Origin: Rutidosis leptorrhynchoides | Lineage: Eukaryota; Streptophyta; Magnoliopsida; Asterales; Asteraceae | Length of the DNA: 64,000 bases | NCBI RefSeq assembly: GCF_046630445.1 | Contig: NC_092340.1 | Location: 365,470,001-365,534,000, forward strand | Direction of reading: 5' to 3' | In this document: one piece after another, positions 40,218 to 53,822 of the stretch | Layout: every line of letters starts with the position of its first letter | Numbering within the stretch: the stretch's first letter is position 1 | Notes under the pieces: model-generated | Databases searched by the model: none | The model's input: the letters and a program-made list of their open reading frames with translations, nothing else | What the model was told of the DNA's origin: nothing | Position numbers and translations under genes: made by a program

Positions 40218-42393
40218 CTCCCCCTTGGATAGCAATTTTGTTTTGTTGAAGATCAACTATAAATTACTGCCTCGTTAAAAACCTTGCTAAAGAAAACCCA
40301 GTGGGAAAAAACTTTAGCTAAGGGAAAAAGAGTGCAGCATGGAGTTGACTCCCCCTCAAGTAGACATCGCTTCAGCTGTTACATCTTTTGAACATGTCTC
40401 ATGCCAATATTATGAACGTGTGTTCTGAAAATAGCAGTTGGAAGTGCTTTCGTGAAAAGATCAGCAGAGGTTTTGCTGGATTGCACATATCTCATTTCAA
40501 TCTGGTTGTCCTTAATGAGATTTTGAGTGTATGAGAAGAATATAGGAGGTATGTGTTTTGTTCGGTCACTTTTGATGTACCCTTCTTTTATCTGTGCTAT
40601 ACAAGCTGCATTATCTTCATAGATAGTTGTTGAATTTTTATCGTGTTCTAGTCCACAAGAATCAGTAATAAGTTATGTCATTGATCTCAACCAAAAATAT
40701 TCCCGAGTAGCTTCATGTAATGCAATCATTTCGGCATGATTTGATGATGTAGCAATAAATGTTTATTTTTGAGAACGCCATGATATTGCAGTACCTCCAT
40801 TTAGGAATACATATCCAGTTTGAGATTTAGCTTTATGTGGATCAGCTAAATAACCTGCATCTGCATAATCAATCAAATCTTGTTTTGATTCGTTAGAATA
40901 AAATAATCCTAAATCAGTAGTTCCTCGAAGGTATCGAAATATGTGTTTGATCCTATTCAAGTATCTTTTGGTAGGAGCAGAGCTGAACCTTGCCAACAAA
41001 TTAACTGCAAAAGAAATGTCAGGTCTTGTACAATTTGTAAGATGCATAAGAGCTCCAATTGCACTAAGATATGATACTTCTGGTCCAAGAATATCTTCAT
41101 GATCTTCACATGGACGAAATGGATCAGCTTCAACATTGAGTGATCTAACAACCATAGGAGTACTTAATGGTTTTGCCTTGTTCATATTAAAACGTTTCAA
41201 AATCTTTTTAGTATATGTTGTTTGATGTGCAAGTAAACCATTAGGCATATGCTCAATTTGTAAACCAAGGCAATGCTTGGTTTTTTTGAGATCTTTTATT
41301 TCAAATTCTTTCTTTAGAAGTTGAATGGCTTCATGAATCTCTTTATTTGTACCTATGATGTTAAGATCATCAACATAAACAGCTATGATCACATATCTGG
41401 ATGTTGTTTTCTTAATGAAAACACATGGGCAAATAAGATTATTGGTATACCCTTTGCTTATCAAGTAATCACTTAATCGTTTATACCACATGCGACCCGA
41501 TTGTTTCAACCCATATAAAGACCTTTGTAACTTGATTGAGTACATTTCTTTGAGTTTTGCATTGGTTGCTTCTGATACCTTAAATCCTTCAAGTATCTTC
41601 ATATATATATCACTATCAAGTGATCCATATAGATAAGCAGTCACAACATCCATGAGATGCATTTCTAAATTTTTAGAAACTGCCAGGCTGATTAAGTATC
41701 TAAAAGTAATTGCATCCATAACAGGAGAATAAGTTTCCTCATAATCAATTCCTGGTCTTTGAGAAAAACCTTGAGCTACAAGTCAAGCTTTGTACCTTGT
41801 AACTTCATTTTTCTCATTTCTTTTTCACACAAAAATCCATCTATACTCCACATGTTTCACATCTTTAGGTGTGAGAACGATATATCCGAAAACTTTTCTT
41901 TTATTAGCGATTCAAATTCAGCTCGTATTGCTTTTTTCAATGATCCCAATCATGTCTATTTTTTCATGACAGATTTTGGTTCTGGACCATCATCATCATT
42001 CATGATGTCATATGCAACATTATATGAAAATATATCATCAAGATTTTTCATGTCATTTCGATTCCATAATATTTTTTAAATGTGCATAATTGATTGCAAT
42101 TTCCATATTGACATCATCAATCTCCTCTGCAGAAGAAGTATTGATTTGTGGTTCTTCGTGAACACTTTCTTTTACCTCATTATCAGCTGATTTTCTTTTT
42201 CAAGGATTTTTATCTTTGGAACCAATTGGTCTCCCATGTTTCTGGCGTGACAAAGACTCATGAGTGACATTATTGCCAGCTTTTAGAATTTCAATTCTAG
42301 CTGAAGCATTTACTGCTAGTATATATGATTTAGTCACTACTTTTTGTATCTGTAAATACATCAGGTAATTTATTTGCAAGTTCTTGCATATGT

Positions 42394-42575
42394 ATTATTT
42401 TTGAACTTTCTTTTCGCATTCTTTTGTGCGATGATCAAGATACATTAATTTATGTTCACATCATGAAACATCTTTTTCTTTATTATTATTTTTGAACTTT
42501 CTTTTCTCATTCTTTTGTGCGATGATCAAGATACATTAATTTATGTTCACATCATGAAACATCTTTTTCTTTATT
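42394..42575. repeat. 91-bp tandem duplication in the copia relic
   Basis: Units 42394-42484 and 42485-42575 start ATTATTTTTGAACTTTC and are nearly identical. Confidence 0.85.
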
Positions 42576-43317
42576 TTTCATTTCTCCCCCTAATATAGGG
42601 AACAATTTTTCATTATAATGACAATCAACAAAATGTGCTGTAAAAACATCACCCGTCATGGGTTCAATATATCTTATAATTGAATATGTTTCATATCCAA
42701 CATATATTCTCATCCTCCTTTGAAGACCCATTTTAGTGCATTGTGATTATGCAACTAGAACATACAATGCACAATCAAATGTCTTAATGGTGTGAAATAT
42801 TTGGCTCTTGGCCAAGATCAAGTTGTAGAAGAGAATATTTATGAGTCACGCTTTATTTAATGTGAAATAAAGTCGCAGCATGTAAATTTGCATGTCCTCA
42901 TATAAATTCTGAGAGTTATGTACTCATTTTTAATGGTCTAGCTATTAGTTGCATGCTTTTAATTATTGATTCAGCTATACCAATTTTTTTATGCACATGA
43001 GCAACTGGATGTTCAATAACAATCCCTTTAGACATATAATAATCATAAAATGTTTGAGATGTTGACTCACCAACATTATCAAGTCTCACCCTTTTAATGG
43101 TGTAATCGAGAAATATGCTCTTAATTTAATAATTCAAACAAGAAACTTTCCTAATGCCACATTTCGATTTGATAATAAACAAATATGAGACCATCTGTTA
43201 GACGTGTCTATTAGAACCATGAAATATCGAAATGGTCCACATGATGGATGTATTGATCCATATATATCACTTTGAATTCTTTCAAGAAACATTTGTGATT
43301 TCTTTTCACAATATACT

Positions 43318-43828
43318 TTTCATTAATCACCATATGTGCTTTTCATTAATCACCATATGTACTTTTTCATTAATCATCATATGTACTTTTTCATTAATCA
43401 TCATATGTACTTTTTCATTAATCACCATATGTGCTTTTCATTAATCACCATATGTGCTTTTTCATTAATCACCATATGCGCTTTTCATCATATATCCTTT
43501 TTACCATATGCGCTTTTAATCATATACGCTGCGCTTTTCATCATATGCGCTTTTAATCATATGTGCTGTGCTTTTAATCATATGCATTGTGCTTTTAATC
43601 ATATGTGATGCGCTTTTCATCATATGCGCTTTTCATCATATGCGCTTTTAATCATATGCGCTGTGCTTTTCATCATATGCGCTTTTAATCATATGCGCTT
43701 CGCTTTTCATCATATGCGCTTTTTATCATATGCTCTTTTAATCATATGCGCTGCGCTTTTCATCATATGCGTTTTTTATCATATGCGCTTTTAATCGTAT
43801 GCGCTGCGCTTTTCATCATATGCGCTTT
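43318..43828. repeat. Minisatellite of CATATG-containing units inside the copia integrase
   Basis: About 25 copies in 0.5 kb. The left part has 23-25 bp units such as TTCATTAATCACCATATGTG. The right part has shorter variants built from CATATGCGCTTTTCAT and CATATGCGCTTTTAAT. Two plus-strand frames across it (43232-43444, 43336-43608) read as repeats of HHMYFFIN and are not genes. Confidence 0.9.
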
Positions 43829-44102
43829 TCGGTGCTACATAGGTATTTCTCATTTCCGATTATCATTGACTGATAATCATATCCATTATGATATATATCA
43901 GAGAAACTTAACAAATTTCTTTTTGATTTGGGAGAAAACAAAGCATTGTTTATCAGAAAATTCGTACCATTTGGTAATATGAATTTTTGTCTTTTCCGTT
44001 CCTTATATCAAGTTTGCAATACCTGATATAGTATTTATAATTCCTTCATTTGATTTAAATCAATGAAATATTTCTTAAATTTGAACATAGTGTGTATGTT
44101 AC

Positions 44103-46087
44103 TGATAATGCTAAAAACGAACATATATTTCATAGCATTATTCCTCAAGAAAGACAAGCTTTTAGTTGCAATTGTTCTATTTAAAAGTGATATTCGTTTG
44201 AATAATAAAAGGTGAAGACAAAAGACAGATTCGACGAATTGAAGACGCAAACGACCAAAAAGCTCAAAAGTACAAAAGACAATCAAAGAGGTTCCAATTA
44301 TTGATAAGAAACGTCTCGAAATTACAAGAGTACAAGATTCAAAACGCAAAGTACAAGATATAAAATAGTACGCAAGGACGTTCGAAAATTCGGAACCGGG
44401 ACCAGAGTCAACTCTCAACGCTCGACGCAACGGACTAAAAATTACAAGTTAACTATGTATATAAATATAATATAATATATAATTAATTATATAAATTATA
44501 TATATATATTATATTATATAATAAACCGTCGGCAGACTAAGATCCAATTTGGAGTGAGCTGGAATTTCAAACTCCGCGACTCGCGGAGTTTGAAGAGCAA
44601 AAATGCCGCGAGTCGCGGAGCCCCAAAAACTGAAACTCCCTATAAAAGCAAACGAATTCTGATCGCAAAAAAAATCAATAATCTATCTCTCTCTATCTAT
44701 ATACGTAATATTTATATTTATAATTTATATTTTAATTTTAATTTTAATTTTAATCCTAATAATAAGGGTATGTTAGCGAATGTTGTAAGGGTGTAAGTCG
44801 AAATTCTGTCCGTGTAACGCTACGCTATTTTTAATCATTGTAAGTTATGTTCAACCTTTTTAATTTAATGTCTCGTAGCTAAGTTATTATTATGCTTATT
44901 TATACCGAAGTAATCATGATGTTGGGCTAATTACTAAAATTGGGTAATTGGACTTTGTACCATAATTGGGGTTTGGATAAAAGAACGACACTTGTGGAAA
45001 TTAGACTATGGGCTATTAATGGGTTTTATATTAACTAAACAATACCTTGTTAATTTAATATACAAACTTATAATTCGACGTATTTATATATAACCACATA
45101 CGCTTGACTGGGTACGGTGGGCGGGATATCTATAAATACCAATAATTATTCATTTTACCGGATACGGAACTGGATTAATAGTTAATAGACTTGTTGAAAC
45201 AGGGGTGAATTACATTCAAGGGTAATTGGTGTAATTGTTAATAAAGTAGTAAAACCTTGGTTTACACGCAGTCGATAACCTGGTGTATTCATTAAACAAA
45301 GTATTAAAACCTTGTTACAATTCGAATCCCCAATTAGTTGGAATATTTGACTTCGGGAATAAGAATAATTTGACGAAGGCTTTCGCTCTTTATATTTATG
45401 ACTGATGGACTATTATGGACAAAATCCGTATGGACATATTAAATAATCCAGGACAAAGGACAATTAACCCATGGGCATAAAACTAAAAGCAACACGTCAA
45501 ACACATTATTACGGAAGTTTAAATAAGCATAATTCTTTTATTTCATATTTAATTTCCTTTATTTTATATTTAATTGCACTTCTAATTATCGCATTTTTAT
45601 TGTTATTGTATTTAATTGCACTTTTAATTATCGTACTTTTTAATTATCGCAAGTTTATTTTATCGCACTTTTATTATTCGCAATTTCATTATCGTTATTT
45701 ACTTTATGCTTTAAATTAAGTCTTGTATTTATTTATTATTTTACATTTGGTTTTAACTGCGACTAAAGTTTTAAAATCGACAAACCGGTCATTAAACGGT
45801 AAAAACCCCCCTTTATAATAATAATATTACTTATATATATTTGTATTTTTATAAATTTAAACTAATATAGCGTTAAGCTTTGTGAAAAAGATTCCCTGTG
45901 GAACGAACCGGACTTACTAAAAACTACACTACTGTACGATTAGGTACACTGCCTATAAGTATTGTAGCAAGGTTTAAGTATATCCATTCTATAAATAAAT
46001 AAATATCTTGTGTAAAATTGTATCGTATTTAATAGTATTTTCTTGTAAAAATTAAGAGTATTTTATACCCCTTAGCTTTAACTATCA
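44103..46087 (+). mobile_element. 5' LTR of the Athila element
   Basis: 1985 bp. Palindrome pair at 44569-44618, TATA box TATAAAAG at 44641-44648. Short frames (44554-44796, minus 44035-44430, 45471-45719) recur in the other LTR and have no domain. Confidence 0.95.
44569..44648 (+). promoter_or_regulatory. Palindrome pair plus TATA box in the Athila LTR
   Basis: Palindrome one has 11-bp perfect arms (AAACTCCGCGA) around C44580. Palindrome two is CCGCGA-G-TCGCGG centred at 44612. Centres are 32 bp apart. The spacer contains TTTGAAGAGCAAAAATG. After palindrome two there are 22 bp, then TATAAAAG (44641). The 3' LTR repeats all this at 59563-59642, with one arm base of palindrome two changed. 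Confidence 0.85.
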
Positions 46088-46095
46088 AGTATTTT

Positions 46096-46113
46096 TGGCG
46101 CCGCTGCCGGGGA
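46096..46113 (+). promoter_or_regulatory. Primer binding site of the Athila element
   Basis: TGGCGCCGCTGCCGGGGA, eight bases after the LTR end, the Athila-type site (Asp tRNA in the family). Confidence 0.85.
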
Positions 46114-47649
46114 ACTCTTAAACGCCGGAAGCGCAACGCCAATATAAAAAAAAAACATTTTTATTTTTAGTTTACTTTTATAAAAATACGTTTTTGTAAA
46201 AAAAAACGTTTTTAATTATTCGAAAATATAAAAATAAAACAAAAATATAAGTATTTTTAAGATTTTGTTAAATATTTAAGTTTTATAAAGTTTCTTTATT
46301 TTTATTTTATAAAAATATAAGTTTTATTTAAGTATTTTGTTTTTATTTAAAACATAAAAAAAAACCGAAAAAAAAATATATATATATAAATCTAGTTTTA
46401 AGATTTTTATTTATAAAATTATAAAGTAGTTCTATTTTTATTCTAGTTTTTAAAATATAAGTTTTTATTATATAAATATTTTAGATTTTAAAACAGAAAA
46501 TATAAAACAGAAAATATAAAATAAAAAAATAAAAAAAGAAAAACGCGTCGAATTTCAAAACTGTACCTGAGTTGAATTTTGAAACCCCGCGACTCGCGGA
46601 TTTTGAAGCATCGAATACCGCGACTCGCGGAGCAGACCTGACACGGGTACACAGGAACCCTAATTCGCATTAATTACGGGTTTTATTAATTTTAATTAAT
46701 TTTAAACCCTAATTAGTTTATTTATATTATATTGTTTAGTTTAGTTTTTATTTATTTGTTTTATTTAGTTAAATTAGTTTAAATAAAATATAAAATTAAT
46801 AGTTTTATTAAATAAATAATATAAAAATAATATTTTTATAAAAATTTGTAGCTTTTTATAACTTTTTGTATATTTTTATATTTTGTCCCTTTTTAATTAT
46901 TTTAGCGTAATATTTGTATTTTTCGCTCATATTTAGTTTTAAACTTAGTTTTTGCCATAATTATTTTTATTTCTAGATTTTTAGGCTTTGCCGTAAAATC
47001 ACTTAAGTGCTTTTTCTTTAGACTAAGATTTAAGTGCTTTAGAATTTTGCGACGCCTTTTTAAGTTTTAGTTTCTTTTTAAGTTATTTCCATTTGGGATA
47101 TAGTTTTTCCTGTAAGCTTTAATATTTTTTAGACGACTTTTACCTATGTATCAATTATCATTCCAATTAGTAATCTCAATTTGCGATTATAATTTTAAGT
47201 TAGTTGTAGTAATAAGGTTAGGTTAGTCAAGTGTTTTTAAGTGTTATAAGTTTCTTTTATTTTTCCGTCACCTTTTATTTTTCAACCATTTTTCTTTTTC
47301 GACCTTTTTCGACACGCTCTTTTTCTTTCTTATTTCTCGCTATTCTAGTTTTTAGGACATAGATTTTTATTCTACTTCTTATCTAAATTTCTTAAAATTA
47401 CAAAAATTTATTTTAAGTGGTTAAATTGATAGACATCAAAATTTTCTGGTTCGTAGTAATAGTTGGATTTGTACGTGGACCGGGTTATTGGAGCCAAACA
47501 GTCCTCAATTATATTGAGACCAAACGAATCCTGCCCCTCTGCTGCATCTTTTGGCTATTCAAAACGTGGGCAAAATCAGAAAAGTCTATTAATTGGATAA
47601 CTTATTATAATTTTTCTTTCCTTTTAAAAACTATTAGGATATTCAGTGA
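46114..47649 (+). mobile_element. Athila leader
   Basis: 1.5 kb, AT-rich and non-coding. It holds a second palindrome pair, CCGCGACTCGCGG at 46587-46599 and 46618-46630, separated by TTTTGAAGCATCGAATA. The frames 46488-46670 (minus) and 47417-47698 are not supported as genes. Confidence 0.75.
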
Positions 47650-50600
47650 ATGCACCGAGCAAGACGTTCACCACCTTTTGTACGTTCACCACCTATAACT
47701 AGATCAAGACATTTATCAAATATTACCGCCGTTGATTTTTCTTTAGAATCGTCATCCAGTCGACCAAGTACTCCAGTTCAAATTTCCGATAATCCATTTT
47801 TTGAACCCGACCTCACAATTGAGAATCCGGAGAATATTCAGGGACGATTCATAGATCCTGAACCATTAAATTTTCCTCCATAACCACCAATCATTCAAAC
47901 AGAGATTGTTGAGGAACGAACCATTAAATCAGAATCCTCTAGTGATTCCGATTCAACAAATTCAATTATGGAGAATCTGGAACCTTTAAGTATGGAAGAC
48001 CGAATGAGAGCTAAACGCACTGGCCAAGGTCACGCAATTACTCATCCAGACATTAATGCGCCAGATTATGAAATCAAAGGACAAATTCTACACATGGTGA
48101 CTAATCAATGCCAATTTAGTGGTGCGCCGAAGGAAGATCCAAATGAACATCTACATACCTTTAATAGGATCTGCACACTATTTAAAATCCGAGAAGTAGA
48201 GGATGAACAGATATATCTCATGTTATTTCCCTGGACTTTAAAGGGAGAAGCCAAATATTGGTTAGAATCGTTACCTGAAGGGGCGATTGATACATGGGAC
48301 GTTTTAGTTGAAAAATTTCTTAAACAATTCTTTCCTGCATCTAAAGCCGTAAGACTTCAAGGAGAAATTGTTACATTCACACAGAAGCCGAATGAAACTC
48401 TATATGAGGCGTGGACAAGATTTGGAAAGTTATTAAGAGGATGTCCTCAACATGGTTTAGACACCTGTCAAATAGTACAAATATTCTACCAAGGATGCGA
48501 CATCACTACAAGGAAAGACATAGATATAGCAGCTGGTGGTTCTATTATGAAGAAAACTGAAACTGATGCTTACAAAATTATTGATAACACTGCTTCCCAC
48601 TCACATGAGTGGCACCAAGAAAAAGATATCGTTAGATCATCTAAAGCAGCTAGAGCCGATTCTAGCCATGACTTAGATTCCATTTCCGCAAAGATAGATG
48701 CTGTCGAGAGACGAATGGAAAAGATGACTAAAGATATTCACTCAATACGAATTAGTTGTGAGCAGTGTGGAGGACCACATTTGACAAAAGATTGTCTCAG
48801 TATTGAATTAACAATGGAACAAAGAGAGAATATTTCATACATAAACCAAAGGCCTGGAAATAATTATCAGAATAATTATCAACCGCCAAGACCAATTTAC
48901 AATCAAAACCAGAATTATAACCGAAATATTCCATACAACAACCAACAAGGTCCTAGCAATCAACAAGTATCCAATAATACTTACAACCAGCAAAGACCTA
49001 ATTTTCAAAACAAACCACCACAACAAACCGATGATAAAAAGCCGAATTTAGAAGATATGATGACGAAGCTAGTTGAAACTCAAACGCAGTTTTTCACATC
49101 TCAGAAACAAACTAATGAACAAAATGCTCAATCATTTAGAAATCAACAAGCTTCTATTCAAAATCTGGAACAAGAAGTAAGTAACCTAGCAAGGTTAATA
49201 GGTGAAAGAAAACCGGGAAGTCTACCTAGTGATACAAATGCTAACCCCCGGAATGAAACAGCTAAAGCCATTACCACAAGAAGTGGTACAACACTTAAAC
49301 CACCTGAAATACCTGTAACTTCTGATGAAGCTATTCCTACTCCACAAGAACCACAACCTAATCAAGATAAGGAAAAAGAACCGGTAGTTGAAAAGGTTAA
49401 TGAAGATAACACAGTTAAGGCTAAACCTTATGTTAAACCATACCAACCACCACTTCCTTACCCGAGTAAAATGAAGAAAGAGAAACTTGAAGCCGAGCAA
49501 TCCAAATTCTTGGATATGTTTAAACAGATAAATGTAAATCTTCCTTTCATTGATGTGATTTCAGGAATGCCTAGATATGCTAAATTCTTGAAAGATCTGA
49601 TCACGAATAGAAAGAAAATGGAAGAACTCTCGGCTGTTACCATGAATGCTAATTGTTCAGCAGTGCTGTTGAATAAGATACCAGAAAAACTATCTGATCC
49701 AGGAAGTTTCACAATTCCATGTTTTCTGGGTAGTCTTAGTTCAATAGAAGCATTGGCAGACTTAGGTGCTAGTATAAATCTAATACCGTATTCACTATAC
49801 ACTAAACTAGACCTTGGAGAATTGAAACCAACCAGAATAAGCATACAACTAGCCGATAGATCAATAAAATATCCTAGAGGGATAATGGAGAACATGCTAG
49901 TTAAAGTTGGTACTTTAGTATTTCCAGTAGATTTTGTTGTTCTGGACATGGAAGAAGATTCTCAAGTTCCTCTCATATTAGGAAGACCATTCTTAAACAC
50001 GGCTAAAGCAATGATAGACGTGTTCGGTAAGAAATTGACCCTAAGTATAGAGGATGAGAGTGTTACCTTTTCAGTTGATAGAGCAATGCAACAACCACAA
50101 TCTGCAGATGATACATGTTATTATATTCAAACTATAGATGCACATGCAGAATTATTAGAAGAATTTCCAGAATTACAAGGAACAGGAGAATGTTCTTTAG
50201 GAGAAGGTAATGAACCAATTGATGAAGCTGAAATGTTAGCTACACTTATAGCTAATGGATATGAACCAACAACAGAAGAAATTCAAATGCTAAAAGAAGA
50301 AGACAGATATCGATACAAATCATCGATAGAAGAACCACCAAAATTAGAATTAAAGCCACTTCCAAACCATTTGGAATACGCTTATTTACATGGTGAATCT
50401 GAATTACCTGTAATAATATCGTCTTCTCTTACTGAAAATGAGAAATCACAACTCATTTCTGTGTTGAAAGCTCATAAACCAGCCATTGCATGGAAGATTC
50501 ATGATATTAAAGGAATAAGTCCTTCGTATTGCACACATAAAATCCTTATGGAAGAAGGTCATAAAACGTATGTGCAACGCCAACGAAGACTAAATCCTAA

Positions 50601-51141
50601 TATGCAAGATGTAGTTAAAAAAGAGATTATTAAACTGCTAGATGCAGGTCTAATTTATCCAATCTCTGATAGTCCATGGGTAAGCCCAGTTCAATGCGTG
50701 CCTAAGAAGGGTGGCATGACTGTCATTACAAATGAAAAAAATGAGCTTATTCCTACTAGAACTGTAACAGGATGGCGTGTGTGTATTGATTATAGAAAAT
50801 TAAATGACGCCACCAGAAAAGATCACTTTCCCTTACCTTTCATAGATCAAATGTTGGAAAGATTAGCCGGAAATAGTTACTATTGTTTTCTAGATGGATT
50901 TTCTGGATATTTTCAAATTCCAATAGCACCCGAAGATCAAGAGAAAACCACATTCACGTGCCCTTATGGTACTTTTGCTTACAAACGCATGCCATTTGGA
51001 CTTTGCAACGCCCCTGCAACCTTTCAAAGGTGTATGATGGCAATTTTTCACGACATGATAGAAGAATGCATGGAAGTTTTCATGGATGACTTTTTAGTCT
51101 TCGGTGATACATTTGAATCATGTCTAGTTAATCTGGAATGA
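47650..51141 (+). CDS. Athila gag-pol, first part: Gag, protease, start of RT
   Basis: The likely start is the ATG at 47650. The frame meets a TAA at 47881-47883 and is open again to 51141; the long open piece begins at ATG 47968. Order (long piece): Gag capsid (about residues 30-190), zinc knuckle CEQCGGPHLTKDC (near 268), Asn/Gln-rich linker, protease with DLGAS (near 600), RT with VCIDYRKLN and catalytic FMDD (near 1040). It ends at a TGA (51139-51141) inside RT, and the same frame continues at once. Both stops look like nonsense changes of CAA and CGA. Gag forms the particle; protease and RT mature and copy it. Confidence 0.88.
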
Positions 51142-53253
51142 ATGCTTATTAGATGCGAACAATCAAATCTAGTACTTAATTGGGAGAAATGCCATTTCAT
51201 GGTTAAAGAAGGCATCGTTCTTGGACATAAAATTTCAAAAGAAGGAATTGAAGTGGATAGAGCTAAAGTAGATGTAATTGCTAAACTTCTACATCCCACC
51301 AATGTTAGAGGAGTTAGGAGTTTTCTAGGGCATGCCGGTTTTTACCGACGTTTCATAAAAGATTTTTCTAAAATTGCCACTCCTATGAATAAACTCCTAG
51401 AAAAGGATGCTCCATTCATCTTTTCAGATGAGTGTATCAAATCTTTTAATACTCTTAAAGAGAAACTCACTAATGCGCCGATCATGATAACACCAAATTG
51501 GAATCTACCATTTGAACTAATGTGCGATGCAAGTGATTTTGCAATGGGAGCCGTTTTAGGACAAAGGATTGAAAAACGATTTCAACCTATATATTATGCT
51601 AGTAAGACGTTACAAGGAGCACAAACGAACTATACAACTACTGAAAAAGAACTCCTTGCTATTGTCTTTGCTTTTGACAAATTTCGATCATATCTCGTTC
51701 TAGCAAAAACGGTGGTCTATACCGACCATTCTGCTCTTAGATACCTATTTTCAAAACAAGATGCTAAACCAAGATTAATCCGTTGGATCTTACTCTTACA
51801 AGAGTTTGATATTGAAATCCGAGATAAAAGAGGAGCAGAAAATCTCGCCGCTGATCATCTTTCTCGTCTTGAATATCCCGAATTAGAAGTTCTAAATGAA
51901 TCGGCCATACAAGACAACTTTGCTGATGAATATCTATTGAAGATAGATTATAAAGAAATTCCATGGTTTGCAGACTATGCAAACTACTTAGTTTGTGGAT
52001 TCCTTGAAAAAGGATTATCGTACCAAAAACGAAAGAAATTCTTCAGTGATATAAAACACTATTTTTGGGAAGATCCACATCTGTTTAAAAGTTGTCCTGA
52101 TGGAATAATACGCCGATGTGTATTTGGAGATGAAGCTAGTAAAATTTTAAACCATTGTCACACAGGACCAATAGGAGGGCATTATGGGCCTCAACTAACA
52201 GCAAGAAAAGTTTATGATGCTGGATTCTATTGGCCTACAATTTACAAAGACTCACACCTTCTTTGCAAATCCTGTGATGCTTGTCAAAGGGCTGAAAAAA
52301 TAAGTCAACGTGATGAAATGCCACAAAATGTCATCCAAGTATGTGAAGTATTTGACATTTGGGGTATTGACTTTATGGGTCCATTTTCAAAATCTCATAA
52401 TAATCTATATATACTCGTAGCCATTGATTATGTATCTAAATGGGCGGAAGCACAAGCTCTCCCAACTAACGATGCACGAGTTGTAGTCAACTTTTTAAAA
52501 CGTCTTTTTGCAAGGTTTGGAACACCGAAAGCTTTAATAAGTGATCGGGGAACTCATTTCTGTAATAATCAACTTGAGAAAGTTCTTAAAAGATATGGAG
52601 TAACTCATAAAATCTCCACCACATATCATCCACAAACAAGTGGACAAGTTGAAAATACCAACCGAGCTTTAAAATGTATTCTAGAGAAAACCGTAGGATC
52701 AAATCCGAAGGAATGGTCCATTAAATTGGAGGATGCACTCTGGGCTTTTAGAACAGCCTACAAAACTCCAATTGGAACCACACCTTTTAAACTTATTTAT
52801 GGAAAAGCATGTCATCTTCCAGTAGAAATTGAACACAAAGCATTTTGGGCTTTGAAGACATGTAATCTTGATTTACACGAAGCCGGGCGTCTACGATTAA
52901 GTCAACTAAATGAATTAGAAGAATTAAGACATGAAGCATACGAAAATTCGTTAATCTATAAAGAAAGAACGAAGAAATGGCATGATAAAAGAATCAGAAG
53001 TTCAAAAGAATTTAAAGAAGGAGACAGAGTTCTTCTTTTCAATTCACGATTCAAGCTATTTCCTGGAAAATTGAAATCAAGATGGTCTGGACCATTCATA
53101 GTCAAAAGAGTTTTCCCATACGGAACGATAGAATTAATAAATTCAAATGGGATTGAATTTAAAGTTAATGGTCACAGAGTTAAACATTACATACATGGTC
53201 CGATGGAAGAAGACAATGAAGTTAATCACAATTTCGATACCACAGCTAACTAA
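51142..53253 (+). CDS. Athila gag-pol, second part: end of RT, RNase H, integrase
   Basis: In frame with and directly after the TGA at 51139. Visible: RT thumb ([11 protein letters not shown]), RNase H ([16 protein letters not shown], then DHLSRLE), integrase zinc finger (H-H then CKSCDACQR), and core residues ([15 protein letters not shown], the Glu in [11 protein letters not shown]). The frame ends naturally at 53251-53253. It has no chromodomain, as expected for Athila. Confidence 0.88.
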   Translation: MLIRCEQSNLVLNWEKCHFMVKEGIVLGHKISKEGIEVDRAKVDVIAKLLHPTNVRGVRSFLGHAGFYRRFIKDFSKIATPMNKLLEKDAPFIFSDECIKSFNTLKEKLTNAPIMITPNWNLPFELMCDASDFAMGAVLGQRIEKRFQPIYYASKTLQGAQTNYTTTEKELLAIVFAFDKFRSYLVLAKTVVYTDHSALRYLFSKQDAKPRLIRWILLLQEFDIEIRDKRGAENLAADHLSRLEYPELEVLNESAIQDNFADEYLLKIDYKEIPWFADYANYLVCGFLEKGLSYQKRKKFFSDIKHYFWEDPHLFKSCPDGIIRRCVFGDEASKILNHCHTGPIGGHYGPQLTARKVYDAGFYWPTIYKDSHLLCKSCDACQRAEKISQRDEMPQNVIQVCEVFDIWGIDFMGPFSKSHNNLYILVAIDYVSKWAEAQALPTNDARVVVNFLKRLFARFGTPKALISDRGTHFCNNQLEKVLKRYGVTHKISTTYHPQTSGQVENTNRALKCILEKTVGSNPKEWSIKLEDALWAFRTAYKTPIGTTPFKLIYGKACHLPVEIEHKAFWALKTCNLDLHEAGRLRLSQLNELEELRHEAYENSLIYKERTKKWHDKRIRSSKEFKEGDRVLLFNSRFKLFPGKLKSRWSGPFIVKRVFPYGTIELINSNGIEFKVNGHRVKHYIHGPMEEDNEVNHNFDTTAN

Positions 53254-53405
53254 GTATAGGGGATTTATGTATTTTTGTTAGAGTTAGATTGTCTGTTTTC
53301 ATGCAGTTCTCGAAAATGGAACCCGAATGGTCTTTCCCTAGCAGACCCTAAAGAACTAGTCTTCTCCCCCCATTCTGAATTTTTATTTTTTTAGGTTTTT
53401 AGGAA

Positions 53406-53822
53406 ATGAAGACTGCCTGTGAACTAAACCATGGTCTAATGCTACACGCTTTGATCACTAAACGTAATAATGACACACTTCCGAGTGAAATAGCATCAGT
53501 AATCAGAGAAAGATTGGACGGAGTTACAAAAGAATCCAGATGCGAAGATAATAAGTTACAATTTGGTAAAGGAAAATCAAAATCCGCAGCGAAAAGAAGA
53601 GCACGACACCTAGAACGATGTCACAAATGCGGAAAATGGTCACATGGAGGTAAATGTTCAAATAATCAAACCTATTCAAATACCGAATTTGTTACTTTAT
53701 GCAGAGACGGACCGTTCATATGTTTAGAAGAAAAAACACTGAATGCTCGAGGTTACGCCTATGTAACCATGGAAAACCAATTAAACCGACTATCTTATGA
53801 ATGGGATAGATCATATAACTAA
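53406..53822 (+). CDS. Small ORF after Athila integrase with zinc-knuckle-like motif
   Basis: 138 residues starting at ATG 53406, 150 bp after integrase, in a part where Athila elements are usually treated as non-coding. It contains a basic patch (KGKSKSAAKRRARHLERC) leading into CHKCGKWSHGGKC, a C-x2-C-x4-H-x3-C motif resembling a nucleic-acid-binding zinc knuckle. I cannot assign it to a family. It could be a real accessory protein expressed from a spliced or sub-genomic transcript, or an open remnant. Confidence 0.5.
   Translation: MKTACELNHGLMLHALITKRNNDTLPSEIASVIRERLDGVTKESRCEDNKLQFGKGKSKSAAKRRARHLERCHKCGKWSHGGKCSNNQTYSNTEFVTLCRDGPFICLEEKTLNARGYAYVTMENQLNRLSYEWDRSYN

Larger units (their letters stand above)
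40379..44102 (-). pseudogene. Ty1/copia pol, decayed: RNase H, RT, integrase, part of protease
   Basis: Read from high to low coordinates. Protease remnant at about 43870-44102. Integrase remnants at 43040-43260 (YFMVLIDTSNRWSH). Reverse transcriptase 40763-41900 with YLYGS, LYGLKQSGRMWY and catalytic YVDD, intact for 318 codons (40763-41719). RNase H with ADAGYLADPHKAKSQTGYVF and a natural stop at 40379-40381. In-frame stops occur at 41825-41827 and 41783-41785 (TGA), 40763-40765 and 40673-40675 (TAA), each where Arg or Gln is usual. A tandem array (43318-43828) interrupts the integrase and a 91-bp duplication lies at 42394-42575. The Athila element separates it from its gag. Not functional. 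Confidence 0.9.

Noticed and set aside
43232..43608. Two overlapping plus-strand frames with repeats of HHMYFFIN
   Set aside because: They are translations of the CATATG minisatellite, antisense to the copia integrase.
43318..43828. Regular repeats with short spacers, superficially CRISPR-like
   Set aside because: Unit length drifts, there are no unique spacers, and the genome is a plant's.
49458..49949. 163-codon minus-strand frame inside Athila gag-pol
   Set aside because: Antisense shadow of the protease region.
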